Assembly (NCBI RefSeq): GCF_030817015.1
Contig: NZ_JAUSYS010000001.1
Span: 558,001 to 622,000 of the forward strand
Reading direction: 5' to 3'
Origin: Arthrobacter sp. V1I7
GTDB taxonomy: Bacteria; Actinomycetota; Actinomycetes; Actinomycetales; Micrococcaceae
Length of the DNA: 64,000 nucleotides
Below, piece after piece: positions 7,747 to 16,270 of the stretch. The notes beneath the pieces were generated by a model. The model did no database searches. It saw nothing but the letters and a program-made list of their open reading frames with translations, and was not told the DNA's origin. Numbering within the stretch: position 1 is the first letter of the stretch; each line of letters begins with the position of its first letter. Made by a program: the position numbers and the translations under genes.

Positions 7747-9057
7747 GTGAAGGTACTCGTCATCGGCCCCGGCGGCCGCGAACACGCAATTGTCCGATCC
7801 CTGCTCGCAGACCCCAACGTTTCCGAAGTCCACGCGGCTCCGGGCAACGCCGGCATCAGTAAGCTGGTCCCCACGCATGCGATTGACGCGAACGACCCCG
7901 ACGCCGTGGCCGCCCTGGCCGCCAAGCTCACGGTGGACCTCGTGGTTGTCGGTCCCGAGGCGCCGCTCGCTGCGGGTGTCTCCGACACCGTCCGCGACGC
8001 CGGCATCCCGGTATTCGGTCCGAGCAAGGCCGCCGCCCAGCTGGAAGCCTCCAAGGCCTTCGCCAAGGAAGTCATGGCCGAGGCGGGCGTCCCCACCGCG
8101 ATGGCACGGGTGGCCGGCAACGCCGAGGAAGCCGCCGACGCGCTCGACACCTTCGGGGCTCCCTACGTGGTGAAGGACGACGGCCTCGCCGCCGGGAAGG
8201 GCGTCGTGGTCACCAACGACCGCGGTGAGGCCCTCGCCCATGCGCAGAGCTGCTTCGCTGCCGGCGGCACCGTCGTGATCGAGGAGTTCCTGGACGGCCC
8301 AGAGGTTTCGGTATTCGTCCTCTGCGACGGCAGCAACACCGTGGCGCTCTCCCCGGCCCAGGACTTCAAGCGCATCTTCGACAACGATGAAGGCCCCAAC
8401 ACCGGCGGCATGGGCGCCTACACGCCGCTGGAGTGGGCCCCCGAGGGCCTCGTCGACGAGGTCCTTGACCGCATCGCCCAGCCCACGGTCAATCAGATGG
8501 CGCACCGCGGCACGCCGTTCGTGGGGGTGCTGTTCGTCGGTCTGGCCCTCACCGCCCGGGGCACGCGGGTCATCGAGTACAACGTCCGTTTCGGCGACCC
8601 GGAGACCCAGGCTGTCCTGGCCCGGCTCAAGACTCCCCTCGGCGGCCTGCTGATGGCGGCCGCGAAGGGCGAACTGGACAAGGTCCAGCCGCTGCGCTGG
8701 TCCAAAGACTCAGCCGTCGCCGTCGTCGTCGCCGCGGAAAACTACCCCGGAGCCCCCCGCACGGGAGACCGGATCCGCGGGCTCAAGAAGGTTGAAGCCA
8801 TCGAGGGCGTCCATGTCATCCATGCCGGCACCAAGCTCGACGCCGAGGGCAAGGTGGTGTCCGCCGGCGGGCGCGTCCTCGCCGTGGTGGCGCTGGGGAC
8901 CGACCTCGTCGAGGCCCGGGAACGGGCGTACGACGGCGTCGAGCTGGTGCAGCTGGAGGGCGGCCAGTTCCGCACCGACATCGGCGGTAAGGCGGCCCGC
9001 GGCGAGATCAAGGTCACGTCGTCCGGCGCCCCGGCCACCACGAAAGCGAAGGCCTAA
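7747..9057 (+). CDS. purD: Phosphoribosylamine-glycine ligase
   Basis: 436 residues, the normal PurD length. It begins VKVLVIGPGGREHAIVRSL, the diagnostic N-terminus of GAR synthetase, followed by the ATP-grasp domain (PYVVKDDGLAAGKGVVV, GPEVSVFVLCDG, NTGGMGAYTP, GVLFVGL, EYNVRFGDPE). It catalyses ATP-dependent ligation of glycine to phosphoribosylamine, step 2 of de novo purine synthesis. GTG 7747 is the start; the frame is open further upstream only because it crosses the repeat array. purC follows after 2 nt, so the pair is an operon. Confidence 0.95.
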   Translation: MKVLVIGPGGREHAIVRSLLADPNVSEVHAAPGNAGISKLVPTHAIDANDPDAVAALAAKLTVDLVVVGPEAPLAAGVSDTVRDAGIPVFGPSKAAAQLEASKAFAKEVMAEAGVPTAMARVAGNAEEAADALDTFGAPYVVKDDGLAAGKGVVVTNDRGEALAHAQSCFAAGGTVVIEEFLDGPEVSVFVLCDGSNTVALSPAQDFKRIFDNDEGPNTGGMGAYTPLEWAPEGLVDEVLDRIAQPTVNQMAHRGTPFVGVLFVGLALTARGTRVIEYNVRFGDPETQAVLARLKTPLGGLLMAAAKGELDKVQPLRWSKDSAVAVVVAAENYPGAPRTGDRIRGLKKVEAIEGVHVIHAGTKLDAEGKVVSAGGRVLAVVALGTDLVEARERAYDGVELVQLEGGQFRTDIGGKAARGEIKVTSSGAPATTKAKA

Positions 9058-9059
9058 GC

Positions 9060-10016
9060 ATGACCGGCACCAATTCCTCCCTGCCCGGTGACGCACCGAA
9101 GGGCCTGGATACCGCCGCGCCGGACCTGCCGGGCTGGAAGCACGTCTACTCCGGCAAGGTCCGCGACCTGTACGTTCCGGTGGATGAGACCATCACCGAG
9201 CGAATGGGCCGCGAATGCGTCCTGGTGGTGGCGAGTGACCGGATTAGCGCCTTCGACCACGTCCTGGCCAGTGAAATCCCGGACAAGGGCCGTATCCTCA
9301 CCCAGCTCAGCCTGTGGTGGTTCGAGCAGCTGGGCGTGGAGCACCACGTGCTCGCGTCCACGGTCGACGGCGGCGTCCCCGCCGCCGTCGAGGGCCGCGC
9401 GATGATCTGCAAGAAGCTGGACATGTTCCCCGTCGAGTGCATCGCCCGCGGCTACCTCACCGGCTCCGGGCTCGCCGAATACCGGCAGACGCGCACCGTA
9501 TGCAGCATCCCGCTGCCTGAGGGCCTCGTGGATGGATCCCGGCTCGACCCGGCGATCTTCACCCCCTCCGCCAAGGCCGAGGTGGGCGAGCACGACGAGA
9601 ACATCACCTACGACGCTGTCGTCCAAATGGTCGGCGACGACATCGCGGCCCGGCTGAGCGAACTCACCCTGGAGATCTACACGAGGGCCGAGGCGATCGC
9701 CCGGGGCCGCGGCATCATCCTGGCGGACACCAAGGTGGAGTTCGGCTTCGACGCCGCCACCGGCGTCATCACCCTGGGCGATGAGGTGTTGACCCCGGAC
9801 TCCTCCCGGTTCTGGGACGCCGCCACCTATGAGCCCGGCAAGGCCCAGCCGTCCTACGACAAGCAGTACGTCCGCGACTGGCTGACCTCGGCCGAATCCG
9901 GCTGGGACAAGTCCTCCGACGTGCCCCCGCCTCCGCTGCCGGCCTACGTCGTCGCCCGGACCCGCAGCCGCTACGTCGAGGCCTACGAGAAGCTCACCGG
10001 CCGGCCGTTCAGTTAA
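9060..10016 (+). CDS. purC: Phosphoribosylaminoimidazole-succinocarboxamide synthase
   Basis: 318 residues with the SAICAR synthetase signatures YSGKVRDLY, ASDRISAFDHVL, ECIARGYLTGSG and ILADTKVEFGFD. It joins aspartate to CAIR using ATP in purine biosynthesis. This is the longer form (about 300 aa) found in actinobacteria and yeast rather than the 240-aa enterobacterial form. It begins 2 nt after purD. Its TAA (10014-10016) overlaps the TAA of the convergent XRE-TPR regulator (10013-10015) within one TTAA, so the two genes share their ends and no terminator fits between them. Confidence 0.95.
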   Translation: MTGTNSSLPGDAPKGLDTAAPDLPGWKHVYSGKVRDLYVPVDETITERMGRECVLVVASDRISAFDHVLASEIPDKGRILTQLSLWWFEQLGVEHHVLASTVDGGVPAAVEGRAMICKKLDMFPVECIARGYLTGSGLAEYRQTRTVCSIPLPEGLVDGSRLDPAIFTPSAKAEVGEHDENITYDAVVQMVGDDIAARLSELTLEIYTRAEAIARGRGIILADTKVEFGFDAATGVITLGDEVLTPDSSRFWDAATYEPGKAQPSYDKQYVRDWLTSAESGWDKSSDVPPPPLPAYVVARTRSRYVEAYEKLTGRPFS

Positions 10017-11293
10017 CTGTTCGCCGGGGTTTTCGTCGAGGCGGCCGCCTCGGCACGGCGCTTCGCCAGCCGGATCTCCAGCACCGCATCCAGTGCCTGC
10101 TGGACCCGGTCCGAGGCCCCCGCGGCGCTGAACTCCTTCTGCGCCTCACCGAGGTAGATGAGGGCCTCGTCGGATTCGCCGGCGGCCTTGAGCGCCTTGC
10201 CGAGCAGGAGAGCCACCTCGCCGGCGACGTGCCGGGCCAGCGCATCGCGTTCGGCGTGGATCTCCCGCAGCTTCTGGACTGCGGCGACGATGTCCCCGGT
10301 GAGGTAGAGCCAGCGGGCCCGGATGAAGGCCACTTCAAGCTCGTCGGTCCTGTTGCCGCCGACAATGGACAGCGCCAGCTCGGCGCGTTCGATCGAGGTC
10401 AGCGTCTCCGGCTCCACGATCCCCGAGGACAGCCTCACTGCGGCGGACGCCTTGTTGAAGCGAGCCCACAGGTCGATGTCGTTGGCGGGGGAGAGCATCT
10501 GCGCCGCGCGCTCATGGTACTTGATCCCCTCGGCGTAGTCGTGGCGCATGAAGGCGACGTTCCCGATCACCCAGGCGACTTCGCCGGCGAGCTGGGTCAT
10601 CGAATGATCATCCATCTGCGCGTTCATGTCCTGGCAGTACTGCCAGGCCTCGTCCAGCCGGCCGCTTTCGGCCAGCGCCCCAATCAGCGCCCGCAGCGCC
10701 CCGATGATGAGGGTGGATCCCTTGGGCAGGTCGGCGCAGAGCCGCACCGCTTCCTGGGCATGCGCGACGGCGACGGCCAGCTCCCCCTGCCCGTGGCATA
10801 CGGCCGCCAGCATCTGCCGGGCTCGGACGCCCAGCCCGGCCGATTCGGCCGCCATCGGGTGGTCCAGCAGCCGCTGCACGAGGTTCTGGCATTCCTTGAG
10901 CTCGCCCTGCTTCATGAGGCATTCAGCCTGCATGTAGGTCATGTTCCACCACGCGCTGGTGTTCTTGGCCTCGAGCGCGATCTGGGCCGCTGCCGCGGCG
11001 TGGGTGGCCGCCAGCGGGTAGTCTCTCAGGTCCCAGGCCTGCCGGGCGTACAGCACGGCGAGCACGTATTCGGCGTCACTGACGGAGACCGGCTGACTCC
11101 AAGCCTCCAGCGCCTTGGGGGCAAGTTCGAGGCGGCGGGCAAGCTCTTCGATGACATCAGCGGTCGGTTCGCGGCGTCCGGTTTCGAGCAGTGAGATGTA
11201 GCTGGGCGAGTACAGATCCCGGCCCAGTTCCGCCTGCGTGAGACCCCGTTCCAGCCGTTCCGCGCGGAGCTTCTCCCCAAATCCGTTCCCCAC
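10013..11293 (-). CDS. XRE-family regulator with C-terminal TPR-like domain (RRNPP-like architecture)
   Basis: 426 residues from a GTG with an excellent SD (AGGAGG, 5-nt spacer). Residues about 7-62 are an XRE helix-turn-helix (LRAERLERGLTQAELGRD, YISLLETGRREP). The remaining about 350 residues are helical and Ala/Leu-rich with repeated TPR-like pairs (for example ARQAWDLRDYPLAATHAAAA, ALAESGRLDEAWQYCQDM, AFMRHDYAEGIKYHERAA, GKALKAAGESDEALIYLGEA). HTH plus TPR is the layout of Rgg/PlcR/PrgX-type receptors that bind exported and re-imported peptides. It is divergent, across 128 bp, from a gene for an exported precursor with three identical octapeptides, the expected neighbour of such a receptor. 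Ligand and targets are unproven; other XRE-TPR proteins have no peptide ligand. Confidence 0.82.
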   Translation of the reverse strand: MGNGFGEKLRAERLERGLTQAELGRDLYSPSYISLLETGRREPTADVIEELARRLELAPKALEAWSQPVSVSDAEYVLAVLYARQAWDLRDYPLAATHAAAAAQIALEAKNTSAWWNMTYMQAECLMKQGELKECQNLVQRLLDHPMAAESAGLGVRARQMLAAVCHGQGELAVAVAHAQEAVRLCADLPKGSTLIIGALRALIGALAESGRLDEAWQYCQDMNAQMDDHSMTQLAGEVAWVIGNVAFMRHDYAEGIKYHERAAQMLSPANDIDLWARFNKASAAVRLSSGIVEPETLTSIERAELALSIVGGNRTDELEVAFIRARWLYLTGDIVAAVQKLREIHAERDALARHVAGEVALLLGKALKAAGESDEALIYLGEAQKEFSAAGASDRVQQALDAVLEIRLAKRRAEAAASTKTPANS

Positions 11294-11332
11294 GGATACC
11301 TCCTCATTCCGGACATTCTTTGTACTAAGTGC

Positions 11333-11363
11333 TTGACAGCCCCTGTGGAAATCATTTTACAAT
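11333..11363 (+). promoter_or_regulatory. Putative promoter and dyad upstream of the repeat-peptide gene
   Basis: TTGACA (11333-11338) is a perfect -35; TACAAT (11358-11363, 19-bp spacer) or TTTACA (11356-11361, 17-bp) can serve as -10. TGTCAA at 11367-11372 mirrors TTGACA across a 28-bp gap, so a dyad brackets the promoter. It lies in the 128-bp gap shared with the divergent regulator and would be a natural operator, but no operator is proven. Confidence 0.5.
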
Positions 11364-11421
11364 GTGTGTCAACAAGGTAGTGCTGACTTGGTGCAGACCC
11401 CGACTCTTATTGAGGATCTCT

Positions 11422-11613
11422 ATGTTGAAGAAGATTGCAGCCGGCGTCCTGCTGGCGGGTGCCCTCGCGTTTGCCGCCGCGGCCCCGGCGGCGCTGTCAG
11501 TAAGTGCTATCGGTAACTGGCCGGATCCCATGGGCCACACCTCGGCAATCGGCAACTGGCCGGATCCGATGACGTCCTCCCCGGACATCGGCAACTGGCC
11601 GGACCCCATGTAG
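11422..11613 (+). CDS. Exported peptide precursor with three IGNWPDPM repeats (candidate signal peptide)
   Basis: 63 residues. The start is ATG 11422, with GAGG 6 nt upstream. Residues 1-25 form a Sec signal (MLKK, then a long Ala/Leu/Val core). The remainder is almost only three copies of [A/D]IGNWPDPM at 29-37, 42-50 and 55-63: period 13, four-residue spacers (GHTS, TSSP), the last copy ending exactly at the C-terminus. A VSA motif at 27-29 could be the signal-peptidase site and would expose IGNWPDPM as mature N-terminus. The copies differ at synonymous positions (GCT/GCA, GGT/GGC, GAT/GAC, CCC/CCG), so the peptide rather than the DNA appears to be kept. It is divergent from an XRE-TPR regulator and followed by a strong terminator. 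Most likely a secreted signalling peptide precursor; a RiPP or other secreted peptide is possible, though no modification enzymes are adjacent. Confidence 0.75.
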   Translation: MLKKIAAGVLLAGALAFAAAAPAALSVSAIGNWPDPMGHTSAIGNWPDPMTSSPDIGNWPDPM

Positions 11614-11627
11614 GCAATACCCAGAGG

Positions 11628-11669
11628 AGCCCCGGGACATGCGCGAACCATGTCCCGGGGCTTCTTTTT
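11628..11669 (+). terminator. Rho-independent terminator of the repeat-peptide gene
   Basis: A perfect 14-bp stem (AGCCCCGGGACATG / CATGTCCCGGGGCT) with a 7-nt loop, followed by TCTTTTT, 14 nt after the stop codon. It is the strongest intrinsic terminator in the window and marks a short monocistronic transcript. The stem contains the GGGACATG motif found in the palindromic arrays. Confidence 0.9.
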
Positions 11670-11790
11670 GTGTGGAGCTTCACCTTGGGCCCCGCCCGGC
11701 GCCCGCGTTTGCCCCGCCCGGCGCGGCGCCCGCGTTCGCCCCGCTGTCCTGGCGGCGGCGCAACGGATTGCCGGTCACAAATCCGGACAT

Positions 11791-11828
11791 AAAAGAAGAG
11801 GGCCTTCCGATTGGAAGACCCTCTTCTT
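11791..11828 (-). terminator. Terminator downstream of tRNA-Pro
   Basis: On the minus strand AAGAAGAGGGTCTTCC pairs with GGAAGGCCCTCTTCTT (one G:T pair, 4-nt loop) and runs into TTTT, only a few bases after the tRNA 3' end. It is followed by GC-rich sequence (11670-11790) with an imperfect GCCCGGCGC-type repeat and no gene. Confidence 0.85.
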
Positions 11829-11831
11829 GAT

Positions 11832-11908
11832 TGGTCGGGATGACAGGATTTGAACCTGCGACCTCGTCGTCCCGAACGACGCGCGCTACCAAGCTGCGCC
11901 ACATCCCG
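11832..11908 (-). tRNA. tRNA-Pro (anticodon CGG)
   Basis: 77 nt including an encoded CCA. The acceptor stem CGGGATG/CATCCCG (11902-11908 with 11836-11842) is perfect, with discriminator A. The anticodon stem CGTCG/CGACG encloses TTCGGGA, giving anticodon CGG for proline CCG codons. The T-arm GCAGGTTCAAATCCTGT is standard. A terminator follows directly. Confidence 0.97.
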
Positions 11909-12021
11909 ATCCGCTGCTACAAAAGCAACTTCACAAGAGTATCCGATGTGGGCCCCGGATGTGAAATCGGCCGGCGGTCCGCCCCGAGCATCCGGAGAAC
12001 AGGAGCATCCGGAGAAGGGGA

Positions 12022-13851
12022 TCAGACCAGCGAGTCTTTCCAGGCCCCGTGCAGCCGGGCGAAGTGCCCGCCGCCGCCGACCAGTTGCTCCGGGGTGCCG
12101 TCCTCGACAATGCGGCCGTCGTGCACCACCAGAACCCGGTCTGCGGTCTCGACCGTGGAGAGCCGGTGCGCGATGATGAGCGCGGTCCGGCCGGCGTCGC
12201 TGCCGGTGCCCTGCAGGAGCTGGCTGAGGCCGTTCTGCACGAGCCGTTCGGACGGGATGTCCAGCGAGGACGTCGCCTCGTCAAGGATCAGCACGGCCGG
12301 GCGCGCCAGGAAGGCCCGGGCGAAGCTGATCAGCTGGCGCTGCCCGGCTGAAACGCGGCCGCCACGCTTGTTGACGTCCGTGTCATAGCCCTCCGGGAGT
12401 TCCTGGATGAACGCGTGGGCACCGACCGCCCGGGCGGCATCCTCGATCTCCTGCCGCGATGCGTCGGGGCGGCCCAGACCGATGTTGTCCGCCACGGAGC
12501 CGCTGAACAGGAAGGCCTCCTGGGTGACCATGACAACGTTCCGCCGCAGATCCGCCGTCGTGAGCTGGCGCAGGTCCACGCCGTCGAGCAACAGGGACCC
12601 GGAGGAGACGTCGTAGAACCGGGCAATCAGCTTCGCCAGCGTCGATTTCCCGGCGCCGGTCTGCCCCACCAGGGCCACGGTCTGGCCGGCGGGGATGTGC
12701 AGGTCCATGGTCGGGATGATCACCGGACCATTCCCGTAACGGAACTGGACGGCACGGAACTCGATAGTGCCTTTCGCGTCCTGCAGGGCCACCGGGTTCC
12801 TGGGCGGCCGGACGGTGGGGACTTCCTCGAGCAGCCCGGAGACCTTTTCGAGCGCGGCCTGGGCGCTCTGGAAGGAGTTGTAGAACATCGCCATCTGGTC
12901 CACCGGCTGGAAAAAGCGCTTGGTGGACAGGATCAGGGCCAGCAGCACGCCGACGGCGAGGTCGCCGCTAAGCACCCGGAAGCCGCCGAAGAGCAGCACG
13001 ACGGCGACGCAGACGTTCCCGATCAGCACCAGACCGGGCTGGAAGATGCCGTTGAGGTTGATTGAGCGGACGGTGGCCTTGCGATAGTCCTCGGCGAGTC
13101 CGGTGTAGCGGACCGAGTTTTCGGGTTCCTTGCGGAAGGCCTTGACCGCGCGGATCCCGGTCATGGTCTCGACGAAGTGCACGATCAGCCGGGCGGAGAC
13201 CACGCGGGACTCGCGGAACGCGATCTGGGAGTGCTTCTGGTACCAGCGCGCCAGGAAATACATCGGCACGCCCGCCGCCAGCACCAGCAGCCCGCTGCGC
13301 CAGTCCAGCGCAAACACCGTGGCGGCGGTGAACATCATGAACAACAGCCCGGACGCGAGCGAACTCACCCCGGAGTCCAGCAACTCGCGGAGCGCCTCAA
13401 GGTCCGAGGTCTGCCGGGCAATGATGCGCCCGGAGGTGTATTTCTCGTGGAACTCCAGGCTCAGCCGCTGCGTATGCCGGAATACCCGGACCCGCAGGTC
13501 CAGCAGCATCGCCTGGCTGAGTCGCGCCGTCGAGGTCACGTACACGGCAGTGAGCCCCGCCGTCGCGACGGCGGCGGCGAGGTAGGCGGCGCCGGTGAGC
13601 ACCAGCGGGAGGTTGTCCCCGGCGCGGAGGGCCGGCAGGGCCCGGTCGATGCCGAAGGCGATCAGCGCCGGTCCGGCCACGCGCGCCGCCTGGGACAGTA
13701 CGACGGCGGCGATGGTCAGCCAGAAGCGGCGCCGGACCGGGCGGATCAGGGAGCGCAGCAGGGCCAGCGAGCGGCGCCGGACGGCCTTGCTCTCGCTCTT
13801 GGACAGGTGCGCGTTGTCCTCGTTGGCGGTGCCGAAGGTGGAACTGCTCAT
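12022..13851 (-). CDS. ABC transporter, fused permease/ATPase, catalytic subunit of a heterodimeric exporter
   Basis: 609 residues: six membrane helices (about 40-330), then an ATP-binding domain with Walker [10 protein letters not shown] (about residue 398), signature VSAGQRQ (the usual LSGGQ is altered), and Walker [13 protein letters not shown] with the catalytic Glu present. Its ATG overlaps the TGA of the preceding ABC gene by 4 nt, so the two subunits are cotranslated. In heterodimeric exporters of the TM287/288 or BmrC/BmrD kind one partner has a full Walker B and the other a degenerate one, and this pair shows that pattern. The substrate is unknown (drug, lipid or peptide). Nothing in the sequence ties it to the repeat-peptide gene about 400 bp away on the other strand. 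Confidence 0.9.
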   Translation of the reverse strand: MSSSTFGTANEDNAHLSKSESKAVRRRSLALLRSLIRPVRRRFWLTIAAVVLSQAARVAGPALIAFGIDRALPALRAGDNLPLVLTGAAYLAAAVATAGLTAVYVTSTARLSQAMLLDLRVRVFRHTQRLSLEFHEKYTSGRIIARQTSDLEALRELLDSGVSSLASGLLFMMFTAATVFALDWRSGLLVLAAGVPMYFLARWYQKHSQIAFRESRVVSARLIVHFVETMTGIRAVKAFRKEPENSVRYTGLAEDYRKATVRSINLNGIFQPGLVLIGNVCVAVVLLFGGFRVLSGDLAVGVLLALILSTKRFFQPVDQMAMFYNSFQSAQAALEKVSGLLEEVPTVRPPRNPVALQDAKGTIEFRAVQFRYGNGPVIIPTMDLHIPAGQTVALVGQTGAGKSTLAKLIARFYDVSSGSLLLDGVDLRQLTTADLRRNVVMVTQEAFLFSGSVADNIGLGRPDASRQEIEDAARAVGAHAFIQELPEGYDTDVNKRGGRVSAGQRQLISFARAFLARPAVLILDEATSSLDIPSERLVQNGLSQLLQGTGSDAGRTALIIAHRLSTVETADRVLVVHDGRIVEDGTPEQLVGGGGHFARLHGAWKDSLV

Positions 13852-15680
13852 CGGGATACCTCCTCGGCCTCGAGGTCTGGCAGTTCGGAGTCATACAAAT
13901 CGGAATCCAGGTCCCGCGGTTCGGGATCGAGGCTGGCAATGACGTAACGGTAGTGGCTGTTCTGGGACAGCAGCTCGGCGTGGGTGCCGACGGCGGAGAT
14001 CCGGCCTTTCTCGAGCAGCGCCACCCGGTCCGCCAGCGCCACCGTGGACGGGCGGTGGGCGACGATCAGCGTGGTCGTGTCCGCGAGGACCTCCCGCAGC
14101 CGGTGCTCGACAAGTTCCTCCGTGTTGACGTCCAGGGCAGAGAGCGGGTCGTCGAGGACCAGCACCTTCGGCCGGGCGGCGATGGCGCGGGCCAAGGCGA
14201 TGCGCTGGCGCTGGCCGCCGGAGAGGCTGAGCCCTTCATCGCCGATCAGCGTGTCCAGACCGTCGGGCAGGGAGTAGGCGAAGTGGGCCTGGGCGACGTC
14301 GAGCGCCTCTTCCAGGGCCTCCTCGTGGTGCGCTTCCGAACTGGTGCCGGGGACGCCGAGCAGCACGTTGTCCCGGACTGAACTGGAAAACAGGGTGGTG
14401 TCTTCGAAGGCCACAGCGACGATGCTCCGCAGTTCCTCCACGCTGAATTCGCGCAAGTCCACGCCGTCGATGGTGATGGATCCGGCCGTGACCTCGTAAA
14501 GCCGGGGGACCAGCTGGAGCAGGGCGCTCTTGCCGCTGCCCGTGATACCGACGAGCGCCATGGTCTCGCCCGGGTTGATATCCAGGCTGATGTCCTTGAG
14601 GATCGGCGTGTCGGCGGCGTCCTCGAAGGCGAAGGCGGCGTTGCGGAAGCTCAGGGCGCCCTGGAGCTCGGCGGGGCGGTGAGGGTCCTCCGGGCTGGTG
14701 ATGGTGTTGGCCGCGTCCATGACCTCGAAGTGTCGGTCTATGGCGGTCTTTGCGGTCAGCGCCATGGCCAGGAGCATGCCGCAGAACTCCACCGGTGCCG
14801 CGATCACGGCGGCGGTGGCGAAGAACGCCACGAGTGCCCCGATGCTGAGTTCCCCGGTGGAGGCCAGCAGCACGCCGACGACGAGTCCGGCACCGAGGGC
14901 CAGCTCGGGCAGCAGGGTGACGACCAGGCTGAAGACGGCCAGGTGCTTCGCCTTGGCGATCTCGGTCTGGCGGAGCTCCTCGGCCTGTCCATTAAAGTTC
15001 TCCAGCGCCTCGCGGCTGCGGCCGAACGCCTTGAGCACGCGGATGCCGTGCACGGACTCCTCGACCGTGGTGGCGAGGTCCCCGGCCTGGTCCTGGCTAC
15101 GGCGGGCCACCTTGCTGTAGCGGGTGCGGAAACGGAAGCCGTAGATCATGATCGGCACCGCGGCGGCGAGGAAGATCAGGGCCAGCTGCCAGCTCATCGA
15201 GAACATCACGACGACGCCGATCGCCACGGTCAGGGTGGTGACCACGAGCATGATGGCGCCGAAGGCCATCCAGCGGCGCAGGAAGTTCAGGTCGGTCATG
15301 GCCCGGGAGAGCAGTTGCCCGGATCCCCAGCGGTCATGGAAGGACACCGTGAGATCCTGCAGATGGCCGTACAGGGACACTCGCATCCGGGTCTCGACCG
15401 TGGTGGCGGGATTGATCACGAACTGCCGCCGCAGCGCCACGAGGCCCGCCTCGGTCACGCCCAGGCCCAGGATCACGAGGGAGGCGATCCAGACGGCGTC
15501 CGCGCTCCCGCCCGGGCGGAGGGATTCGTTGACCAGGACGCGGAGCACCTGCGGGATCGTCAGGGCCACCACGCTGGCCAGCAACGCGCAGAGCAGGCCC
15601 AGAACGAGGCGCGGCAGGATCGGCCTGACGTGGGGGTAAAGACGGCTGATGGAGGAGAAAAACGGAGTCTGCTTGGCCAT
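13848..15680 (-). CDS. ABC transporter, fused permease/ATPase, partner with degenerate Walker B
   Basis: 610 residues: six membrane helices (about 20-300), Walker [12 protein letters not shown] (about residue 378), intact signature [14 protein letters not shown] and Walker [13 protein letters not shown]. The residue after the Walker B Asp is Asp instead of the catalytic Glu, so its own composite ATP site should be slow or inactive, as in the regulatory half of heterodimeric exporters. It is the first gene of the two-gene operon. A TAGATA/TAAAAC AT-rich stretch is present upstream of the ATG. Substrate unknown. Confidence 0.9.
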   Translation of the reverse strand: MAKQTPFFSSISRLYPHVRPILPRLVLGLLCALLASVVALTIPQVLRVLVNESLRPGGSADAVWIASLVILGLGVTEAGLVALRRQFVINPATTVETRMRVSLYGHLQDLTVSFHDRWGSGQLLSRAMTDLNFLRRWMAFGAIMLVVTTLTVAIGVVVMFSMSWQLALIFLAAAVPIMIYGFRFRTRYSKVARRSQDQAGDLATTVEESVHGIRVLKAFGRSREALENFNGQAEELRQTEIAKAKHLAVFSLVVTLLPELALGAGLVVGVLLASTGELSIGALVAFFATAAVIAAPVEFCGMLLAMALTAKTAIDRHFEVMDAANTITSPEDPHRPAELQGALSFRNAAFAFEDAADTPILKDISLDINPGETMALVGITGSGKSALLQLVPRLYEVTAGSITIDGVDLREFSVEELRSIVAVAFEDTTLFSSSVRDNVLLGVPGTSSEAHHEEALEEALDVAQAHFAYSLPDGLDTLIGDEGLSLSGGQRQRIALARAIAARPKVLVLDDPLSALDVNTEELVEHRLREVLADTTTLIVAHRPSTVALADRVALLEKGRISAVGTHAELLSQNSHYRYVIASLDPEPRDLDSDLYDSELPDLEAEEVSR

Positions 15681-15866
15681 GCCTGCTTCTTAAAACGCGC
15701 CTGCGAAGTATCTAACGCAACTGGAGGTAGTTTCCGGTAGCAACTACCCTAGGCCATCGGGTGACCGGGTTCACAGGAACCGGGTCACATCAGGATCTGG
15801 CCCAATCAGTACATGCCGCAATGCCCGGCCGGCGTCCGGGGTCCGGGGGCCGGGGGCGGGCGGCGG

Positions 15867-16270
15867 GGGACATGTCCAGTCCTGGCAGCGAGGGGTGGGT
15901 CCGGACCTCGCAATGCCGGGGGACATGTCCAGTCCTGGCCGCCAGGGATGGGCATAGGCCCGTTATGTCCAACCGTGGTCCCCGGGGGAGGGCATGTCCC
16001 GGGGCGGACGTGGTTCAGGGGTGGGCCCGGACCGCGCAACGCCGGGGGACATGTCCAGTCCTGGCCGCCAGGGATGGGCATAGGCCCGTTATGTCCAACC
16101 GTGGTCCCCGGGGGAGGGCATGTCCCCCCGGCGGGCGTGGTTCAGGGGTGGGCCCGGACCGCGCAATGCCGGGGGACATGTCCAGTCCTGGCCGCGAGGG
16201 ATGGGCATAGGCCCGTTATGTCCAACCGTGGTCCCCAGGGGAGGGCATGTCCCCCCGGCGGGCGTGGGTC
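15867..16270. repeat. GGACAT/ATGTCC palindromic repeat array, locus 2 (126-127 bp tandem units)
   Basis: Three near-identical tandem units (15891-16016, 16017-16143, 16144-16270), preceded by part of another unit (15867-15890). Each holds GGACATGTCC-AGTCCTGGC, then GGGCAT-N9-ATGTCC (15950-15970, 16076-16096, 16203-16223), then GGGCATGTCCC. The N9 core AGGCCCGTT is identical in all three. The array fills the gap between the ABC exporter start and the metallophosphoesterase stop codon, which lies in the last bases of the array. Confidence 0.9.

Noticed and set aside
11367..11372. TGTCAA (TTGACA on the minus strand) as -35 of the regulator gene
   Set aside because: No -10 hexamer at proper distance on that strand; kept only as the second arm of a dyad.
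11329..11421. Longer start (TTG-like, 94 residues) for the repeat-peptide gene
   Set aside because: It would begin inside the TTGACA promoter and destroy the signal peptide; ATG 11422 has an SD and MLKK start.
11628..11662. Terminator stem with GGGACATG counted as a member of the palindromic repeat family
   Set aside because: It has a terminator loop and T-tract, and no N9 core or flanking array; the shared bases may be coincidence.
12022..15680. ABC exporter as dedicated exporter of the repeat peptide
   Set aside because: The precursor has its own Sec signal, the exporter is on the other strand beyond a tRNA gene, and no peptidase domain is present.
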